Source of the DNA: Actinomycetes bacterium
GTDB lineage: Bacteria; Bacillota; Sulfobacillia; Sulfobacillales; JAIMBI01
Direction: 5' to 3'
NCBI GenBank assembly: GCA_023565505.1
Contig: JAIMBI010000010.1
Location: 29,470-93,469 of the forward strand
Length of the DNA stretch: 64,000 bases
Below are positions 63,368 through 64,000 of this stretch, in pieces. Below the pieces are notes generated by a model. It was not told the DNA's origin, searched no databases, and was given only the letters and a program-made list of their open reading frames with translations. The translations under genes were made by a program, and so were the position numbers. Within the stretch, counting starts at the first letter, position 1. Every line of letters begins with the position of its first letter.

Positions 63368-63738
63368 AGGGCTCGTGCCGTGTCGGGTCCGCGCTCCTCT
63401 GGACGCTCCTGGTCGCGGCCGTGGTGCCTCCGTCCGTGATTGTGATGGGAGACGGGGCTGCCGTCGTCGCCGGGACGGCGGCTCTCGACGGCGCCATGCA
63501 GGAAGCCGTCGCGGCATTGGCGGCGCGGGGGTGGACGGCCGGGGTACCGTCGGGACTGGCGACGGATTTGGTGCAGGCGGACCTGCCGGCTCCCTGGCCG
63601 GGGCAGCTGAAGCGTGTCAGCCTGCAACGCACCGCCTCGGGCTGGGTGGGCGATGCCGTCGCTGAGATCCGGCTGCCCTTGCCGGTGGGACCCGAGCGCT
63701 CCGTGGTGGTCGAGGTGGCCTGGACCGGCCGGTCGTGA
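63364..63738 (+). CDS. Hypothetical membrane-anchored protein of the Tad-like cluster
   Basis: 124 residues with one N-terminal membrane helix (GSALLWTLLVAAVVPPSVIVM) after a short basic lead and a soluble C-terminal domain. It could be a third pseudopilin-like protein, but no glutamate at +5 is seen. GTGA overlap with the TadE-like gene. Function unknown. Confidence 0.58.
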   Translation: MKGSCRVGSALLWTLLVAAVVPPSVIVMGDGAAVVAGTAALDGAMQEAVAALAARGWTAGVPSGLATDLVQADLPAPWPGQLKRVSLQRTASGWVGDAVAEIRLPLPVGPERSVVVEVAWTGRS

Positions 63739-63862
63739 ACCTCGGCCGCCGGCCCGGATCCGGGGAGCCGGGGGATGCCAGCGGCCGGACGGGACGGGCA
63801 GGTTAAGCGGGCGGGCAAGGGGGCGCGCGCATTCCGGCTCCCCGGGTTCCGCCCGAGACGCA

Positions 63863-63898
63863 AGGCGCCCCGGACGCGCGTAGGCGTCCGGGGCGCCT
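63863..63898 (-). terminator. Terminator hairpin downstream of glnA
   Basis: A perfect 15-bp stem, starting AGGCGCCCCGGACG on the plus strand, with a 6-nt loop, lies 22 nt past the glnA stop. On the minus strand only TT follows, so the T-run is poor. Confidence 0.65.
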
Positions 63899-63919
63899 CG
63901 GTTCACGTCGCCGCCGGCT

Positions 63920-64000
63920 CTACACGTCGAAGTAGAGGGCGAACTCCATGGGGTGGGGGCGGAGGCGCACCGGGTCGACTTCGGTGGTGCGCTTGTAGTC
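63920..64000 (-). CDS. glnA: Glutamine synthetase type I, C-terminal end (partial)
   Basis: The last 26 codons before a TAG stop read DYKRTTEVDPVRLRPHPM then EFALYFDV, the C-terminus of GlnA (the family ends with a Tyr-containing tail after a conserved HP-x-E motif). The rest lies beyond the window edge. It would assimilate ammonia into glutamine. Confidence 0.75.
   Translation of the reverse strand, partial: DYKRTTEVDPVRLRPHPMEFALYFDV

Overview
The window is a GC-rich (roughly 70% by eye), densely packed bacterial chromosome segment. Gene order points to a high-GC member of the Bacillota, probably an aerobic or microaerobic, possibly thermophilic lineage of the Thermaerobacter/Symbiobacterium/Sulfobacillus kind (inferred from synteny and gene content, not from a database search). 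Supporting blocks known from Bacillus-type genomes are alr-ndoAI-ndoA, thiL-tsaE-tsaB-rimI-tsaD, groES-groEL under a perfect CIRCE element, a purB-C-S-Q-L-F-M-N-H-D operon with PurBox-like CGAAC repeats, and pcrA-ligA followed by gatC-gatA-gatB and a 23S rRNA uridine methyltransferase. Many genes overlap by 4 nt (ATGA, GTGA, TTGA, CTGA), which implies translational coupling. No rRNA, tRNA or CRISPR array was seen.

Layout: 1-5625 NAD(P)HX dehydratase, alanine racemase, the EndoAI/EndoA toxin-antitoxin pair, an amidotransferase-like hydrolase, asparaginase II and an amidohydrolase. 5650-9090 is an oxidative-stress operon (rubrerythrin, Fe-S CCG-domain protein, DUF3501 protein, Fur/PerR regulator, type-4 uracil-DNA glycosylase) with a PerR-box-like operator on its promoter. 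9244-16143 is metabolic/accessory: Zn alcohol dehydrogenase, an unknown protein, a LiuR-like MerR regulator with enoyl-CoA hydratase and acyl-CoA ligase, a methyltransferase and an alpha/beta hydrolase. 16240-18270 is a K+-independent-type H+-pyrophosphatase, divergent from thiL and the t6A-synthesis cluster (18424-22690). 22768-31985 carries gamma-carbonic anhydrase, murC, cca, guaB, murA, thiolase, polysaccharide deacetylase and moaC-moaB. 32030-36147 holds groESL, small regulators and hpt; 36144-48903 guaA and ten purine genes (no purE or purK); 48946-58702 a lipoprotein, pcrA, ligA, gatCAB and the RNA methyltransferase.

The right end is accessory. An amino-acid permease is divergent from a gene with an in-frame TGA at 60318-60320. 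Reading frame, flanking residues (U-G-S-C) and an immediately following hairpin all indicate a selenocysteine codon, giving a 530-residue UGSC-family selenoprotein with a large uncharacterised C-terminal domain. It is followed by a frameshifted TnpB relic, a three-gene cluster with two Tad/Flp-type prepilin motifs, and the 3' end of glnA.

The strongest points for a second look are the UGSC selenoprotein and its SECIS-like hairpin, a 201-nt tail-to-tail overlap that extends the RNA methyltransferase by about 63 residues, apparent non-ATG/GTG/TTG starts in alr and rimI, the PerR-box/rubrerythrin module, and the PurBox-like array upstream of purB.
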